Below the pieces are notes generated by a model, which was not told where the DNA came from, did no database searches, and was given only the letters and a program-made list of their open reading frames with translations. A stretch of 64,000 nt of DNA. Source: Ciborinia camelliae (Eukaryota; Ascomycota; Leotiomycetes; Helotiales; Sclerotiniaceae). Position 1 is the first letter of the stretch. The number at the start of each line of letters is the position of its first letter. The stretch is from NCBI GenBank assembly GCA_025890175.1, contig JANPYM010000007.1:1306209-1370208 (forward strand), in the 5' to 3' direction. The position numbers and the translations under genes were made by a program. This document shows positions 1-11,215 of the stretch, in pieces.

Positions 1-1035
1 CGTCGCCATCGCCATCTACGTCAAGCAAGTCAATCAAGATTCAAAGCTTTCTTCCTTATTTAATTTCATGCGCTCTCAAGGTTAATCATCAATCATCAAT
101 CGTCTCGATTCTCTAGAACCTCTTCTTTCTGATATCCGTATCCTCGCGCGACTGACAGCTAAAATACTATACGGAAGTATCTCAACATAAACTCTTTCCA
201 TCCATCTAATCCGAAAAGACAAAGAATAGGTCGTCCTCACCCTCACAGTCGATTTTACCTTTGGTGAACGAGTGCCACACTTTAGACTTACAGTTGTCAA
301 AGTGCTGTACCTCATAGCCGTGACGAGACACGAGAGATACTGATTGCGAAGCTTCGCATCGACTCGAGAATTTTGTCGCATCTAATCGGCCACTATCACC
401 ATCTCATCTCCACCACCTACCTCGATTTACGAAGTTCAATTAAATAAATAAATACCTGACGGGAAGGGTATTTGAGGGACGGGGTTGTACGGCAAGGCTT
501 CGGTTACTTGTGTGTGCTGCTGCTATTCATGAAAAAGGGATTTGGACAACTGCCATCTGCTTTTCAATTTCAGGCTGGATCGCATTTTTCTTGCCTCGCC
601 TCTTTCTTCCAATATCTCGGCATAGGCTGTTGATCAATCTGTTGGGCTTCTTTACATCAGAAATTCAAAGAGACTGCAAGCACAGAGCTTCGTCTTTCAT
701 CTCCATTGTGTCTGCAGTTGCCAAAGAAGGCTCTCAGACTTTGACCTCATTTATTGAAGCAATATCCTCCAGGTTTTAGGAGTGTACGTATTCATTGAAT
801 TCTATCCCATGTATTTCAGACTCTACTTCCAATGCTACACTCGCGTTGAGCTTTACCATCTAATGGTCCTTCTTCTGTTTTCACGCGCTGATCCTGTTGC
901 TATCTTCTCACAGTATCCAATTTCCTGTGGCATAACATCAACCCAAACTGTTCATAAGCAATACAAAAACATCATTTTTCAACCAAACTCACCCTTTATT
1001 TGAAAGTTAAGGTACCTTGTGTACATTCAGACATC
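1..1035. other. Intergenic / upstream region of the RRM gene
   Basis: No gene is supported here. Short open frames exist on both strands (around 82-381, 510-779 and 782-1003), but they show no domain, no sensible composition and no splice continuity. The last few hundred bases presumably hold the promoter and 5' UTR of the RRM gene that starts at 1036. Confidence 0.6.
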
Positions 1036-2394
1036 ATGGCTGATGACGAGTTCGACATTGACATCTATGGAGATGCCAACACTGAACAGGATGCAATCTT
1101 CAAAAAGGATGACGAAGGTGATGTCAAGATTGAAGGCGTTGAAGTTTCTGTTGCCGCCGTTGCCGACACTAATGGTGAAGTCGAAGAGCAAGATGACGAT
1201 TATGTAGATATCAAGGTTAGTAATGAGAAGGATAAACTCATGGAAGGACAGCAACAAATAAAAAGTACGGACGAATCTGGACAAGACCTTCTCAACATAC
1301 CCAAACAGGCTCCTCAACAACAAGGTGTAAAAAGAAAGGAGGGCTCTGACGATCGTCCAATCGATCATGGAGCAACTACAGCTTTGCTCATATCGGAGTT
1401 ACATTGGTGGAATACTGACGATGATATCCGGGGTTGGATTAATCAGGCTCAAGTGGAAGATGAGCTGAAGGAGATGACCTTTTCCGAGCACAAAGTTAAT
1501 GGAAAAAGCAAGGGGTATTTTACTACATACTCTAGTCTCTCAATGTCGAACTTTTGCTAACTCTAAGCACAGACAAGCTTACATAGAATTCACATCTCAA
1601 CAAGCTGCAACGGCAGCGAAACGGAAGATTGACGCTTTTGGCGAAGGTCAACAATATGTCAAGAAGCAGACTGTAACATACCACAACCCAAATGTCAACC
1701 CATTCCGTACTTTACCCAAAGACGCCCCAGCCCGTGCCACCAAAGAAGGTCAAAATAACCGATCGAGCTCGGGATCAGGAGGTTACAATAGTGAGAGGGG
1801 CAATCATACTACAGGCAACTTTGGTGGTAATTTTCGTGGTCGTGGGGGTGGATACAACTCTTCCCGTGGAGGCATGAACAATAACATGAACCAAGGCAAC
1901 TATAACCGTAACTTTTCGGGGGCAGGAGGATCTCTGGGCGGTGGCTTTAATTCTCCAATGGGCGGTGGATTCCAAGGAAATCCCATGGGAAATCAATTTG
2001 GCGGATTCAACCGTGGAGGAATGATGGGGGGCATGCGGGGTGGACCGGGGGGTATGAGAGGAGGCCGAGGGGGGATGGGAAACGGTATGATGGGTGGAAT
2101 GCCTATGGGGGGGATGCCAATGGGCGGAATGGGGGGGATGGGAATGCCTATGAACATGGGAAACATGGCACAGATGGGTGGTGCAATGCAAGGTACGTGC
2201 AAAATGAGTTTCTTTCCAGGTGACTCGAAATGCTACGAAAGAGATATAGCGTTCATTACTGACTTGATTAATTAGGCGGGAATGGTTTCCAACCTATGCA
2301 ACCACATTTTAATCCCGCATTTTTCCAACAAAGCCAAAACGCTGGTGGCGACTGGCAAAATCCCCACGGCGCCAAAAGACCGAGACCAGAATAA
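1036..2394 (+). CDS. Glycine-rich RRM protein (CPSF6/CFIm-like)
   Basis: Exons 1036-1514, 1573-2192 and 2276-2394 give 405 residues. The start is the ATG that opens MADDEFDIDIYG; an earlier in-frame start is not needed. An acidic N-terminus is followed by one RNA recognition motif at about residues 112-180, interrupted by intron 1. Splicing restores the RNP1-like string KSKGQAYIEF, which supports that junction. The C-terminal half is Gly/Met/Arg-rich with RGG and GGMPMGG runs, and the protein ends in KRPRPE. This architecture matches fungal relatives of cleavage factor I subunit CPSF6, nuclear proteins in pre-mRNA 3'-end processing, but a generic hnRNP-like RRM protein is also possible. Family placement is inference; the RRM and the Gly-rich tail are visible directly. 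Confidence 0.85.
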
Positions 2395-2958
2395 GGTAGA
2401 TTCAACTCTGAGAACAAACCCCCCGTGATTACACCTCGAATCACACAAAACTGGAGAATGGAAAGGGCGTTAGCATTGGGGACATTGGCATTTGGAATAA
2501 TGAGCACTTTCAGTTCTTAATCTGTATTTCAAAATAAAGCTTGTACCATAGAAGTGTGATTTGCACGATGAATGTATTCTGAGCTTTCAGATTTGATTTT
2601 TTTTATATATTCTTCATTTCTTGTATATTTTCACCATTCCTTTAACTTTGGCAAAGCTCCTCGAGAGCTAGCCATGTCTTTTCTTTAAAAGGGCATTTTC
2701 TCAAGCCTTAGTATTCCAAGTACCGAATCGTACTGTTTCAAAGAGACCCCATATCATTAGGCTGACTGACCAAGTGCGTTTGCTGAGGAATGTCGCAATA
2801 ATACCAAATATAGAGCGCAAAATGGATGAATGTTAACAGGCAAGCAAGAATAATGTGGGACTGTGGCAGAATACAGTCAGTTAACTTGGGAGATGCGTTG
2901 TAAGTTAAGAGACTATCGAGAAGGCCGTCATATAATACAAAGAGAGCATTCGTGAAGT
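2395..2958. other. Convergent 3' spacer
   Basis: Spacer between the 3' ends of the RRM gene (+) and the SET gene (-). It is AT-rich, with T-runs near 2594-2630 that could serve 3'-end formation. No ORF or repeat of note was seen. Confidence 0.6.
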
Positions 2959-4377
2959 TCAGGATTCAATACGATTCAATGCCCTCTCTAACAACAAGAC
3001 AAGCTGATTCCAGCGCCCTTTCAAAGTATCTCTTTGGCTGTCTAGCTCGTTCCAACTTTCGCCTATCCTCTTGATGGTTTCCATGGCCTCCTTTTTGCCA
3101 ACCATTAGTACTTTCAACAGAATTTTGTCCGCCGCCTCTTGAGAAACCTCCTCACCCTCCGATCCCTGTACGAATCTTTTCCATCTGCCTAATGGTAGAC
3201 AGAGAATTCTTAAAACTACCTGAGTGCGATAACATATGGTGTCATGATCTAACAGATAATTTCCGAGGAATCCCATTTCTTCAAGGTGTTCTTTTTGTTC
3301 TTGATTTAGTAGGGGGGTTATCCATGGATCTAAGGTTACCTCGTCCCATCGGTTGTCCTCTAATATAAATCCATACTCGACGAGGAGGAAGTCGTTGTTG
3401 TGACTTCCATATGAAATGTGCACTTCGGAACCCTGCTTTATGGGTTGCGATGCAGTGACTAAAATTTTTAGGAGTCAGTGATCGTTGATGAGAGTTTAGA
3501 TGCAGACTTCATAGAGATACAAAGGACATGCAAAACGTGTAATTAGAATGAGAACAGTGGTAGAGGTGAGGAGGACGTAGAACACCGAAGGAATGATTTT
3601 GCTCACGTGTGTAGCCACGGCGACCAAGAGTCGCATTAACCGTGGGTTGTGAACTATGATTCATATAATCCGCGAAAGGATTCAACGCAAGACGATCCTC
3701 ATTTGCGGGTTGAAGTTTGGGGGATTTGATAGTTGGCGCAAGGTAGTAGAATGTTCTACTGTTGACGATACTGTAGTTGTACATGAATTCATCATATGTT
3801 ATGGGTGGTTCCGAATACTGTTTGCAGATAATAGTCCAGGCGGAAGTAATCTTATCTTTTTGTGTCGTAAGGAGAGCCTTGGCTGAGTATGGAAGGAGCT
3901 CCTGTAAGCATGGATTCCAAAATAAAGGCATGGAGGTATGCATGTCTTGTTTGGAGGGGAGGACTGCTATCCATTCTGGCCCGAGCAGAGAGTCCAGGGA
4001 GAGCGCGAGAAGAGAATGAACAGCTATATTCCGTGCCAATCCGGAATACTGAGAAGGCACATCTGTCTCTTTGCGAAGCGTCTTTATGGGAACATGCACC
4101 AGAGTATCACCTATCTATTATAGATTAGCAAGCACAGGACTCTTCGAAAAGGGGTAGTAATCCATAGCAGTTCGTTTACCTCGAAATCCTTGTTCGCAAT
4201 CAGTCCCAGACCCTTTTCGGGGAATCGGAAAGGAAACACCCCATTGATGATGACGCCTTGAGTAGCAGCCCATTTTGTGAACTCTTGATGTACTCGCATG
4301 TCTGTGTTCGCATCATAACTAGGCGAAGGACCTCCCTGTTGCAGGATATCAGAGTTTCTGTTGCTAGACTGATCCAT
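2959..4377 (-). CDS. SET-domain protein lysine methyltransferase (LSMT/SETD6-like)
   Basis: Exons on the minus strand are 4377-4180, 4114-3607 and 3458-2959 (401 residues). Intron 1 is 65 nt and intron 2 is 148 nt. The start is the ATG of MDQSSNRN. The N-terminal third contains the split-SET hallmark with ending [11 protein letters not shown]. The second half of the SET core is [13 protein letters not shown], and then, across intron 2, [19 protein letters not shown], which supplies the conserved Asn-His and the Tyr of the cofactor/substrate site. The C-terminal helical part resembles the Rubisco-LSMT substrate-binding domain. Members methylate lysines of non-histone proteins such as ribosomal proteins and elongation factors; the substrate here cannot be read from sequence. 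It is divergently transcribed from COQ4 with a 292-bp shared upstream region. Confidence 0.88.
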
Positions 4378-4669
4378 TACGTGTATATTTTGCACGATCT
4401 TCACCTAGAACTACTAGATATAAGAATTTGGTAACGGGAGATCTGTACTTCAGTATCAATCATTCTTCGTAAACCCATATATCACCTGCATTCATTATGC
4501 GCAAGCAAATTGTACCTAGAATTGGTCTTGTTCTAGTGCTGCTTTTGACGATAACTCTCCCGATGAAAAGGGCGGCGGGCAATGCGATTGGTGTATTGAA
4601 GCTCTTCTACAGCCAGTATTACTACTCCGTCAACATCTGCAAATAAAATTCAAAGGCATAATCCCAAAT

Positions 4670-5565
4670 ATGTCACTGTCTCCTCGTATATATACACAGG
4701 CAGCTCGTCTTCCTAGAGAACTACTTACCGCCTGCTCAATAACTATAGCTACAAGAAGCTTCAGCGTATTACATCGGCCAGCTCCAAATTATCCAGGCCA
4801 TGTTCCACTTACATCCATTGAGCGGGGTGGTTTGGCTGTAGGCTCAGCAGTTATGGCATTCTTCAATCCTTATCGTGCAGGTATAAATTGATATCTACTA
4901 ATTGTCTTTGCTCCTACTAATGCTCAAATATAGATCTAATAGCAGCTTGTGGAGAGGCTACCGCAACACCTTATTTCATTTACCGCCTCCGTGACGCCAT
5001 GCTATCTTCTCCCACAGGCCGGCGTATCCTTCGCGACCGCCCTCGCATATCTTCCAAAACTCTCTCCATGGCACATCTCCGGACGCTTCCCCCGAATGCT
5101 GTCGGCCGCTGCTACGCAGATTGGCTGGATCGTGAAGGAGTTTCGCCCGATACACGAGATACAGTAAAATACATTGATGACGAAGAATGTGCGTATGTTA
5201 TGCAACGGTATCGCGAATGCCATGATTTCTATCATGCTATAACAGGTCTACCCATCGTGCGGGAAGGGGAAGTGGCGCTCAAGGCCTTTGAATTTGCCAA
5301 CACTCTATTGCCAATGACAGGTCTGAGTATGTTTGCAGTGATGTCGTTAAAGCCGGCAGAAAGGAGGAGATTCTTTACAATTTATGCCCCTTGGGCGTTC
5401 ACGAATGGGTTAAAAGCAGAGGAGGTTATTAATGTCTATTGGGAAGAGCAGTTGGAAAGGAGTGTTGAAGAATTAAGGGAGGAGTTAGGCATTGAAAAGC
5501 CTCTCGACCTTAGAGATATTAGACGGATGGAGAAGGAGAGGAAAAAAGCCCAAAAAGCAACTTGA
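4670..5565 (+). CDS. COQ4: Ubiquinone biosynthesis protein Coq4, mitochondrial
   Basis: Two exons, 4670-4880 and 4934-5565, encode 280 residues; the 53-nt intron is in phase 1. The N-terminus is rich in Arg, Ser and Thr with few acids, as expected for a matrix-targeting peptide. The Coq4 signature HDFYH (HDxxH, residues 167-171), followed by AITG, is intact; this motif binds zinc. Coq4 is a peripheral matrix-side inner-membrane component of the coenzyme Q synthesis complex and is reported to act in C1 decarboxylation/hydroxylation of the quinone ring. Length fits the fungal family (about 260-340). The C-terminus is a basic helix ending [10 protein letters not shown]. Nothing unusual in the gene. 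Confidence 0.95.
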
Positions 5566-5731
5566 GGAAGACTTGATATCATAGTAATTTGATGCCGTCG
5601 CAGCGAAGGTTTTTCCAAAACCTCGCAATATTAACTCCTATTCCTCGGAAGCCAAAGATTGTCCTGGCATTGTAGATTTCATCCCTGAAATATCTGCTCG
5701 CTGCATTGTGCCCAATTTTCCCATCCGCAAA

Positions 5732-6246
5732 CTATAAGTCGAGAAGATCATCATCGTCATCATCCCAAGCACCTTTCCTCCTAGTGACCACAATCTTCTC
5801 TTCTTTTTCTTGAGCTTCCGACACACTGCTCAACAAATCCTTCAATTGTTCTTCCGTAATCTTCTGTCTCAACTGACCCGAACGCGCCAACATAATCAAG
5901 CGATTCTCAACATCGACTGCTCTGGACTCTTTTACGAGTCTAATGCGACCTAGACGATCCGCAGCTTCGGGTTCAAGGATTTGGTTCAGGATAGATTGAC
6001 GAGCCTCTTCTTCTTGCTGTCTATTGTGCAAAACGTTAGTGATTTACATATATGTATGGGAGCATCAAGCGCACTGTCTACCGTCGTCTTGTCCTCCGCT
6101 GCCGCTTGCCGCGCTTGGTCGACCAACTCCTCCGCCTTGGGATTTGAGTTGCTCAAGCCGAGCCTTTCTAATCTGGAGAATAATTACTTTCGAATCCTGA
6201 TCAAGTCTTTCTTGTAGCCTACCTGTGCCAAATCGTCGTCTTCCAT
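5732..6246 (-). CDS. PDCD5-family DNA-binding protein
   Basis: Exons 6246-6223, 6172-6075 and 6020-5732 give 136 residues. Exon 1 is only 24 nt (MEDDDLAQ). Exon 2 joins on in frame with IRKARLEQLKSQGGG, the conserved first helix of the family. The second donor is the less common GTGCGC and was chosen because it alone keeps the frame into RQQQEEEARQSILNQIL. The three-helix core continues through RLGRIRLVK and GQLRQKITEEQLKDLL. The tail is acidic (DDDDDDLLDL). The family includes human PDCD5 and archaeal and yeast (Ymr074c/Sdd2) homologues, small basic-core proteins that bind nucleic acid and are linked to apoptosis and to chaperonin/tubulin folding; the fungal role is poorly defined. Confidence 0.9.
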
Positions 6247-6837
6247 TTTTGAGAGTATTATTGTGTGTTACTTTTCTGTTCTGGTTGAAGAAAATGAGGG
6301 GTTGTTGTACTTTACGGTAATCAGCCTTGTGGGTGCCCCGATTTTAGGTAAAGGCCAGGCTGAGCTGACCACCCCTCGTCGGGCATGAGAGAGAGCATCG
6401 TACCAGAACACCACAATCATAAATTAGTAGATGGTTACTTTTCGATATTAAAATTGACTTAAAAGATAGAATGTATCAAAATTACTATCTGCATTTTTAT
6501 CGATTTATCTGTGGAAAGCTCGTCGGGATTGAAGATTAAATACTCGAGGGGCTCACCGGGAGCAGAGAAACATGCCAGCCGAGCTGGTTGGAACCCTGAA
6601 GCTGCTTGCTAACCATCACAGACCAAGTAGTGTGTAAAGGGATGCTTGCAAGAGAGCATATGTGAATTATTCATTGAATCTATAATCTATAATGTCGCTT
6701 TTATCGGTGATTAAGATGTACCATCCAAGACACACTATACAGGCGCTGCTAATTCGAACATAAATATACATTTATCCATACACGTAGTATATAACCGAGA
6801 CCTTTATCCGCGACTCCGAATTGTCTATACATCTTAT
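6247..6837. other. Spacer upstream of the PDCD5-like gene
   Basis: Promoter side of the PDCD5-like gene and 3' side of the ketopantoate-reductase-like gene. AT-rich from about 6420 on; no gene or repeat seen. Confidence 0.55.
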
Positions 6838-8700
6838 CTATCTCCGATCAACCACTGGTATATAAGAATTCATCTCCCTGGACTTCATAGCTTGCTTTGC
6901 CTTAACCATACCTATAATTAGCTCATTTGCGGTGAAAGGAATCCCCAATTCTTTGGCTCGTCGAGCGAGATACCCGTTGTAAAAGTCAATGTCCGTTTTC
7001 ATTCCACTTCTGACGTTTTGTAACATCGTTGTCACATTCTTGCCAGTGCGAGCAAGCACCGATAATACCATACTTTCTAGCCTGCGTTTGCCAAAACGTG
7101 TAGAAATTTTTGAGACTGTCTTGAGCTCGGGAAGGCTAATCAGAACCCCTGAAATTTCCTTCAGAAGGGATTTCATCGTTTTACTCGCCTCAAAATTGTA
7201 CAACAGCTGATCGTTGGAACAATCGAATATGACGGATAATGGCCCGATGACGGAGTTGACGGCAATGAATTCGAGATGGAATTTCATGAAGTCGGGGTAG
7301 TTTAAGGCTATGGCTTCAAGTTGAGGAGATCGACTTAGTACCATTAACATGTATCTTGAAGTTGGTGCCCAGCTATGAGTGAGCTTCCTGTCTATGCTTT
7401 TGGTCAATAGTCCGTCGGTTGGCGCATCGGTGTCGGGTTGGGGAATGCTAAGCTTCAGTTCTCCCTGCGTATTATGGGCCACAGTCCATAGGTGGTCTGT
7501 TGCAAACAATCCATGAGATAAGTTACCAAGTATGTAATGAGGACGATCTTGCAGATCTGGGAAAACATGTGTGTTGACATCCTCGATAACGCCTGCCCCA
7601 TGTTGCACAAAGCATATAGTTGAATGGGACCGAAGACGATGCCTGATCGATGTAAGTGCTGCCACGGTTTTGGCCCCGTTCGTAGTAATGACCAGATTCT
7701 CTATCACCTCTTTCGTATATTCAAATATGTGCTTAGTGGTGCGGAATTCTGACTCGGGCCCCGGAATATTAAAACTTGCGGATAATTCAACGTTGAAACC
7801 GGATTGCTCCCTGGTGACCCCATCTTTGAATACTCTGAGAACTTGAGCACTCTGGCGCCATTGTTGGAGTAACAGCGGTCGGTGCATCAGTAAAGTAATA
7901 GGCGGCGGGAGGTCCAGTGCAGCAAGGTTGTATGCAATGAATTGTCCAATAGGTCCTGTTCCCAAGACATGAATGGTGCGTGAAACAGATCTATCTTCTC
8001 TGTAAAGTGATTCTTGAGTTTGTAGTTTATCATAGATATCGGTCTGTCGGCTTGACTGCAAAATTTCTTGGCCATGCTCGTAAAAAGGCACTACGGGTGA
8101 CTCCTGATCGGCGTGGTCCATATCTATGTCCGGGTGTCCTGGAGAAAGCAAATATTCACGCCCAACCCCAGAGATATGAGCATCCGCGGGCTCTTCCAGG
8201 TTGTTATTATCGTGTAGCTCTCCTGGGGACAATCTCATATCTGCCTCCCATTCCAAATTACGACCTGAATAGGCTGATTCGACAAATGAAGTATCGTTTT
8301 CTTCCTCACTGGGCAATTCTAATTCCAACTCATCCCTGGAGTCTATATCCATAACGTTCGCATGAACATCGGGCATAGCTCGTCTGCCCTCTTGATCCGT
8401 GATATCGTTGTTAGACGGTCCATCGCTCGCACCGACTCCATCCCAAATATTCACATAGCTCCTAGAAAGTCCGCTGGTAGTGGGGTCTCTCTCTGAACCC
8501 CAGACGCATGACAAGCTGGCATGCAATCTTCCTTTCCGCCTCGGCCACCAGAATGTCCCGTTTTGCCTTGACCAATTGCGAGTGGCCACCCGGCCCAAGG
8601 AAATGCTACCGGAGAGCCATTGACAATTTTGAGGTTTTCGAGCAAGCACCCGCCACAGCGGACGACCGCACCTTGGAAAAGACAGGATGAACACTCTCAA
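6838..8700 (-). CDS. Ketopantoate reductase (ApbA/PanE)-family protein, 5' end uncertain
   Basis: A single open frame of 620 codons runs from 8700 down to the stop at 6838. A Rossmann NADP motif, HVLGTGPIGQFIAYNL, lies near 7980-7930. The C-terminal helical domain has the conserved Lys/Asn helix (FMKFHLEFIAVNSVIGPL) and the family end motif DIDFYNGYLARRAKELGIP. This is the 2-dehydropantoate 2-reductase fold (pantothenate synthesis), though many fungal paralogues have unknown substrates. The first in-frame ATG is at 8376, about 133 codons before the Rossmann motif. The frame upstream to 8700 is open but starts after a TAA with no ATG, so either translation starts at 8376 or a short upstream exon is missed. 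The roughly 240-residue region before the catalytic domain is acidic and low in complexity (ELELELPSEEEN). Confidence 0.82.
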   Translation of the reverse strand: MRVFILSFPRCGRPLWRVLARKPQNCQWLSGSISLGRVATRNWSRQNGTFWWPRRKGRLHASLSCVWGSERDPTTSGLSRSYVNIWDGVGASDGPSNNDITDQEGRRAMPDVHANVMDIDSRDELELELPSEEENDTSFVESAYSGRNLEWEADMRLSPGELHDNNNLEEPADAHISGVGREYLLSPGHPDIDMDHADQESPVVPFYEHGQEILQSSRQTDIYDKLQTQESLYREDRSVSRTIHVLGTGPIGQFIAYNLAALDLPPPITLLMHRPLLLQQWRQSAQVLRVFKDGVTREQSGFNVELSASFNIPGPESEFRTTKHIFEYTKEVIENLVITTNGAKTVAALTSIRHRLRSHSTICFVQHGAGVIEDVNTHVFPDLQDRPHYILGNLSHGLFATDHLWTVAHNTQGELKLSIPQPDTDAPTDGLLTKSIDRKLTHSWAPTSRYMLMVLSRSPQLEAIALNYPDFMKFHLEFIAVNSVIGPLSVIFDCSNDQLLYNFEASKTMKSLLKEISGVLISLPELKTVSKISTRFGKRRLESMVLSVLARTGKNVTTMLQNVRSGMKTDIDFYNGYLARRAKELGIPFTANELIIGMVKAKQAMKSREMNSYIPVVDRR

Positions 8701-9502
8701 TGGTTATTGAAATGAACTCATGGCAGACAAGCAGAAGCAAAATGTCTACTCTGTCGGTATTGCAATGTTCTGCACTCGCAACAAAAATATCAGATCTTCA
8801 CGTCCTTGTACACATCCGCGGGGGAAAAGAAAGTAACTTCGTAAATGATGGTAGCGGAGGGATAAGATCTTGTTGAGTTTGTGGAAGTTGTAGCGAAATA
8901 TGTCCTGTATTGAGCTCCGTTCTGTTTGGAGGGGGGGGAAGAGCTAACTCGAGAAATATCTGAGGCTTCGGCTTAGTGTAAAATAAGACTGAAGTCTATT
9001 CGCATGAAATATGTACCGGCGGCAGACTTGGAACATGGACAAGATATAAAACGAGAGTAGATCGATCAATACTCGAGTGGGAGGGCAAAGTTGGGTGGGT
9101 AGGTGAGAGTCTCAAATAATAAATAATATCAAATAATTCACACGGGCAGTCAAGTCAAATATCGAAAAAAATGGGATGTCGATTAAGCAACTCTAGCAGA
9201 AATATTCATGAAACATCCCTGCAAGATAATCGCATGCTCCAATTGGAAGACGTCAATTCAAAATGTAATTGAGGCGGCCGCATTTTTCCGGCTGCTTCGG
9301 AACATTTCCCTAAAATTTCTAAAAGAAAAGGTCGAAAAGGTCACAAAGGTCGTAAAAGGTCAAAAGGTACGAATACGAATGCAAATACAAATCAATTTCT
9401 CTCAATACAATACCAGTACAAAAACTACCTCCCTAGGTCCTATTTACAAAACTCAAATAACTTACACAACAAGAAATACATTTCTCTATTGGTTATTTCA
9501 AA
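8701..9502. other. Divergent upstream region (reductase-like gene / LRP1), first copy
   Basis: Non-coding. In the corrected sequence this would be the shared upstream region of the reductase-like gene (-) and LRP1 (+). It contains a G9 run near 8931-8939 and a GGTCGAAAAGGTCACAAAGG-type purine-rich stretch around 9330-9365. From 8842 onward it is duplicated at 9699. Confidence 0.6.
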
Positions 9503-9688
9503 ATGGATCCAACCAAGATTCTGTCTTTACTCGAGCAACTTGATGACGATGTTGATGATGTAGAAGATGCTGTTGCTCCTTTCATTCAAAAATCCATTCC
9601 AGAGTTCGCATCCAAGTTGCCATTACTAGACAAGGCGAAGCTTTATACTCTTGTCACATACGCTATTGAGTCCATTTTATTCTGTAGG
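8842..9688. repeat. 847-bp direct repeat, copy 1 (probable assembly duplicate)
   Basis: This stretch matches 9699-10545 with no difference that I can see. It ends exactly at the GTAGG that precedes the C14 run in the second copy, and is followed by ten Ns. The pattern is that of two contig ends that both contain the same sequence and were scaffolded side by side instead of merged. Confidence 0.93.
9503..9688 (+). pseudogene. Truncated duplicate of LRP1 exon 1 (assembly artefact)
   Basis: The first 60 codons of LRP1 (MDPTKILSLLEQ...) plus the first bases of its intron 1 are repeated here and then run into the N gap. The sequence is identical to 10360-10545. It should not be annotated as a separate gene; it is most likely not present twice in the genome. 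Confidence 0.9.
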
Positions 9689-9698
9689 NNNNNNNNNN
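9689..9698. other. Assembly gap (10 Ns)
   Basis: Ten ambiguous bases between the two 847-bp copies. The fixed round length suggests a placeholder and not a measured gap size. Confidence 0.98.
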
Positions 9699-10545
9699 TA
9701 AATGATGGTAGCGGAGGGATAAGATCTTGTTGAGTTTGTGGAAGTTGTAGCGAAATATGTCCTGTATTGAGCTCCGTTCTGTTTGGAGGGGGGGGAAGAG
9801 CTAACTCGAGAAATATCTGAGGCTTCGGCTTAGTGTAAAATAAGACTGAAGTCTATTCGCATGAAATATGTACCGGCGGCAGACTTGGAACATGGACAAG
9901 ATATAAAACGAGAGTAGATCGATCAATACTCGAGTGGGAGGGCAAAGTTGGGTGGGTAGGTGAGAGTCTCAAATAATAAATAATATCAAATAATTCACAC
10001 GGGCAGTCAAGTCAAATATCGAAAAAAATGGGATGTCGATTAAGCAACTCTAGCAGAAATATTCATGAAACATCCCTGCAAGATAATCGCATGCTCCAAT
10101 TGGAAGACGTCAATTCAAAATGTAATTGAGGCGGCCGCATTTTTCCGGCTGCTTCGGAACATTTCCCTAAAATTTCTAAAAGAAAAGGTCGAAAAGGTCA
10201 CAAAGGTCGTAAAAGGTCAAAAGGTACGAATACGAATGCAAATACAAATCAATTTCTCTCAATACAATACCAGTACAAAAACTACCTCCCTAGGTCCTAT
10301 TTACAAAACTCAAATAACTTACACAACAAGAAATACATTTCTCTATTGGTTATTTCAAAATGGATCCAACCAAGATTCTGTCTTTACTCGAGCAACTTGA
10401 TGACGATGTTGATGATGTAGAAGATGCTGTTGCTCCTTTCATTCAAAAATCCATTCCAGAGTTCGCATCCAAGTTGCCATTACTAGACAAGGCGAAGCTT
10501 TATACTCTTGTCACATACGCTATTGAGTCCATTTTATTCTGTAGG
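9699..10545. repeat. 847-bp direct repeat, copy 2 (true locus)
   Basis: Second copy of the 847-bp repeat. It continues through the C14 homopolymer (10546-10559) into the rest of the LRP1 gene, so this copy is the functional one. Confidence 0.93.
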
Positions 10546-11215
10546 CCCCCCCCCCCCCCAATTCCATCATTTCCGTCGCATCTTCGGGTTATACTCATCA
10601 ATTTCGATAGCGTACCTTCGACTCAATGGTGTCAATGCTCGTGAACATCCCGTTTTCACCGAGCTTACGCGGATGAAGCAATATTTCGAGAAGATAAAAC
10701 TCACAGAGAATCCTCCCGTCGCAGCTGAGAGGAATTTAAAATTAGACAAAGGAGCCGCTGGAAGATTTATCAAAGCAGGACTAGTAAGGAAGCTTCTACT
10801 TTTCTCTTTAATTAAATGATCTGGGAATGCATACTGACAGTGGCTACAGAGCGGAAATGATAAGTATGATCTACAAAGAGCAGAGCAAATGGCGAAGGAG
10901 AGAGCCAAGTCTCACATCCGATTTGAGGAGTTATCAAAGAAACGAAAAGTGGATGAAGAGACAGCAGAACCCAATAAGGCACAATCAAAAACTTCAGATG
11001 AATCCGAGGACTCCAGTTCACCCTCCGATTCTTCGGATGAGCCTGCACCAGTAGCACACACAAGCAAAAAGTCGAAGATCTCAAAGGTAGGAGCACCAGT
11101 TGAGGCGAAGGAGGATACCTCCACCAAGAACGGCTCCAAATCCAAAAAGGCTAAGCGGGGAGCTCAGGAGAAGAAATCGAAGAGCAAAACAAAGAAGGTC
11201 AAAGGCAAGAATTGA
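10360..11215 (+). CDS. LRP1: Exosome cofactor Lrp1/Rrp47 (C1D, Sas10/Utp3/C1D family)
   Basis: Exons 10360-10540, 10611-10783 and 10850-11215 encode 239 residues. Intron 1 contains a run of 14 C immediately after its 5' splice site (GTAGG then Cs) and ends at GATAG. The splice gives ESILFSYLRLNGVNAREHPV, the conserved core of the C1D domain. The next helix is ELTRMKQYFEKI. After intron 2 the protein continues AEQMAKERAKSHIRFEELSKKRKV and ends in a long Ser/Lys-rich, strongly basic tail. Lrp1/Rrp47 (human C1D) binds the nuclear exosome nuclease Rrp6 and RNA and is needed for 3' processing of rRNA, snRNA and snoRNA; the basic tail is the RNA-binding part. The duplicated first exon upstream is an artefact. 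Confidence 0.92.

Noticed and set aside
1775..2202. 138-codon minus-strand frame rich in His/Pro
   Set aside because: Shadow of the Gly/Met-rich repeats of the RRM protein on the opposite strand.
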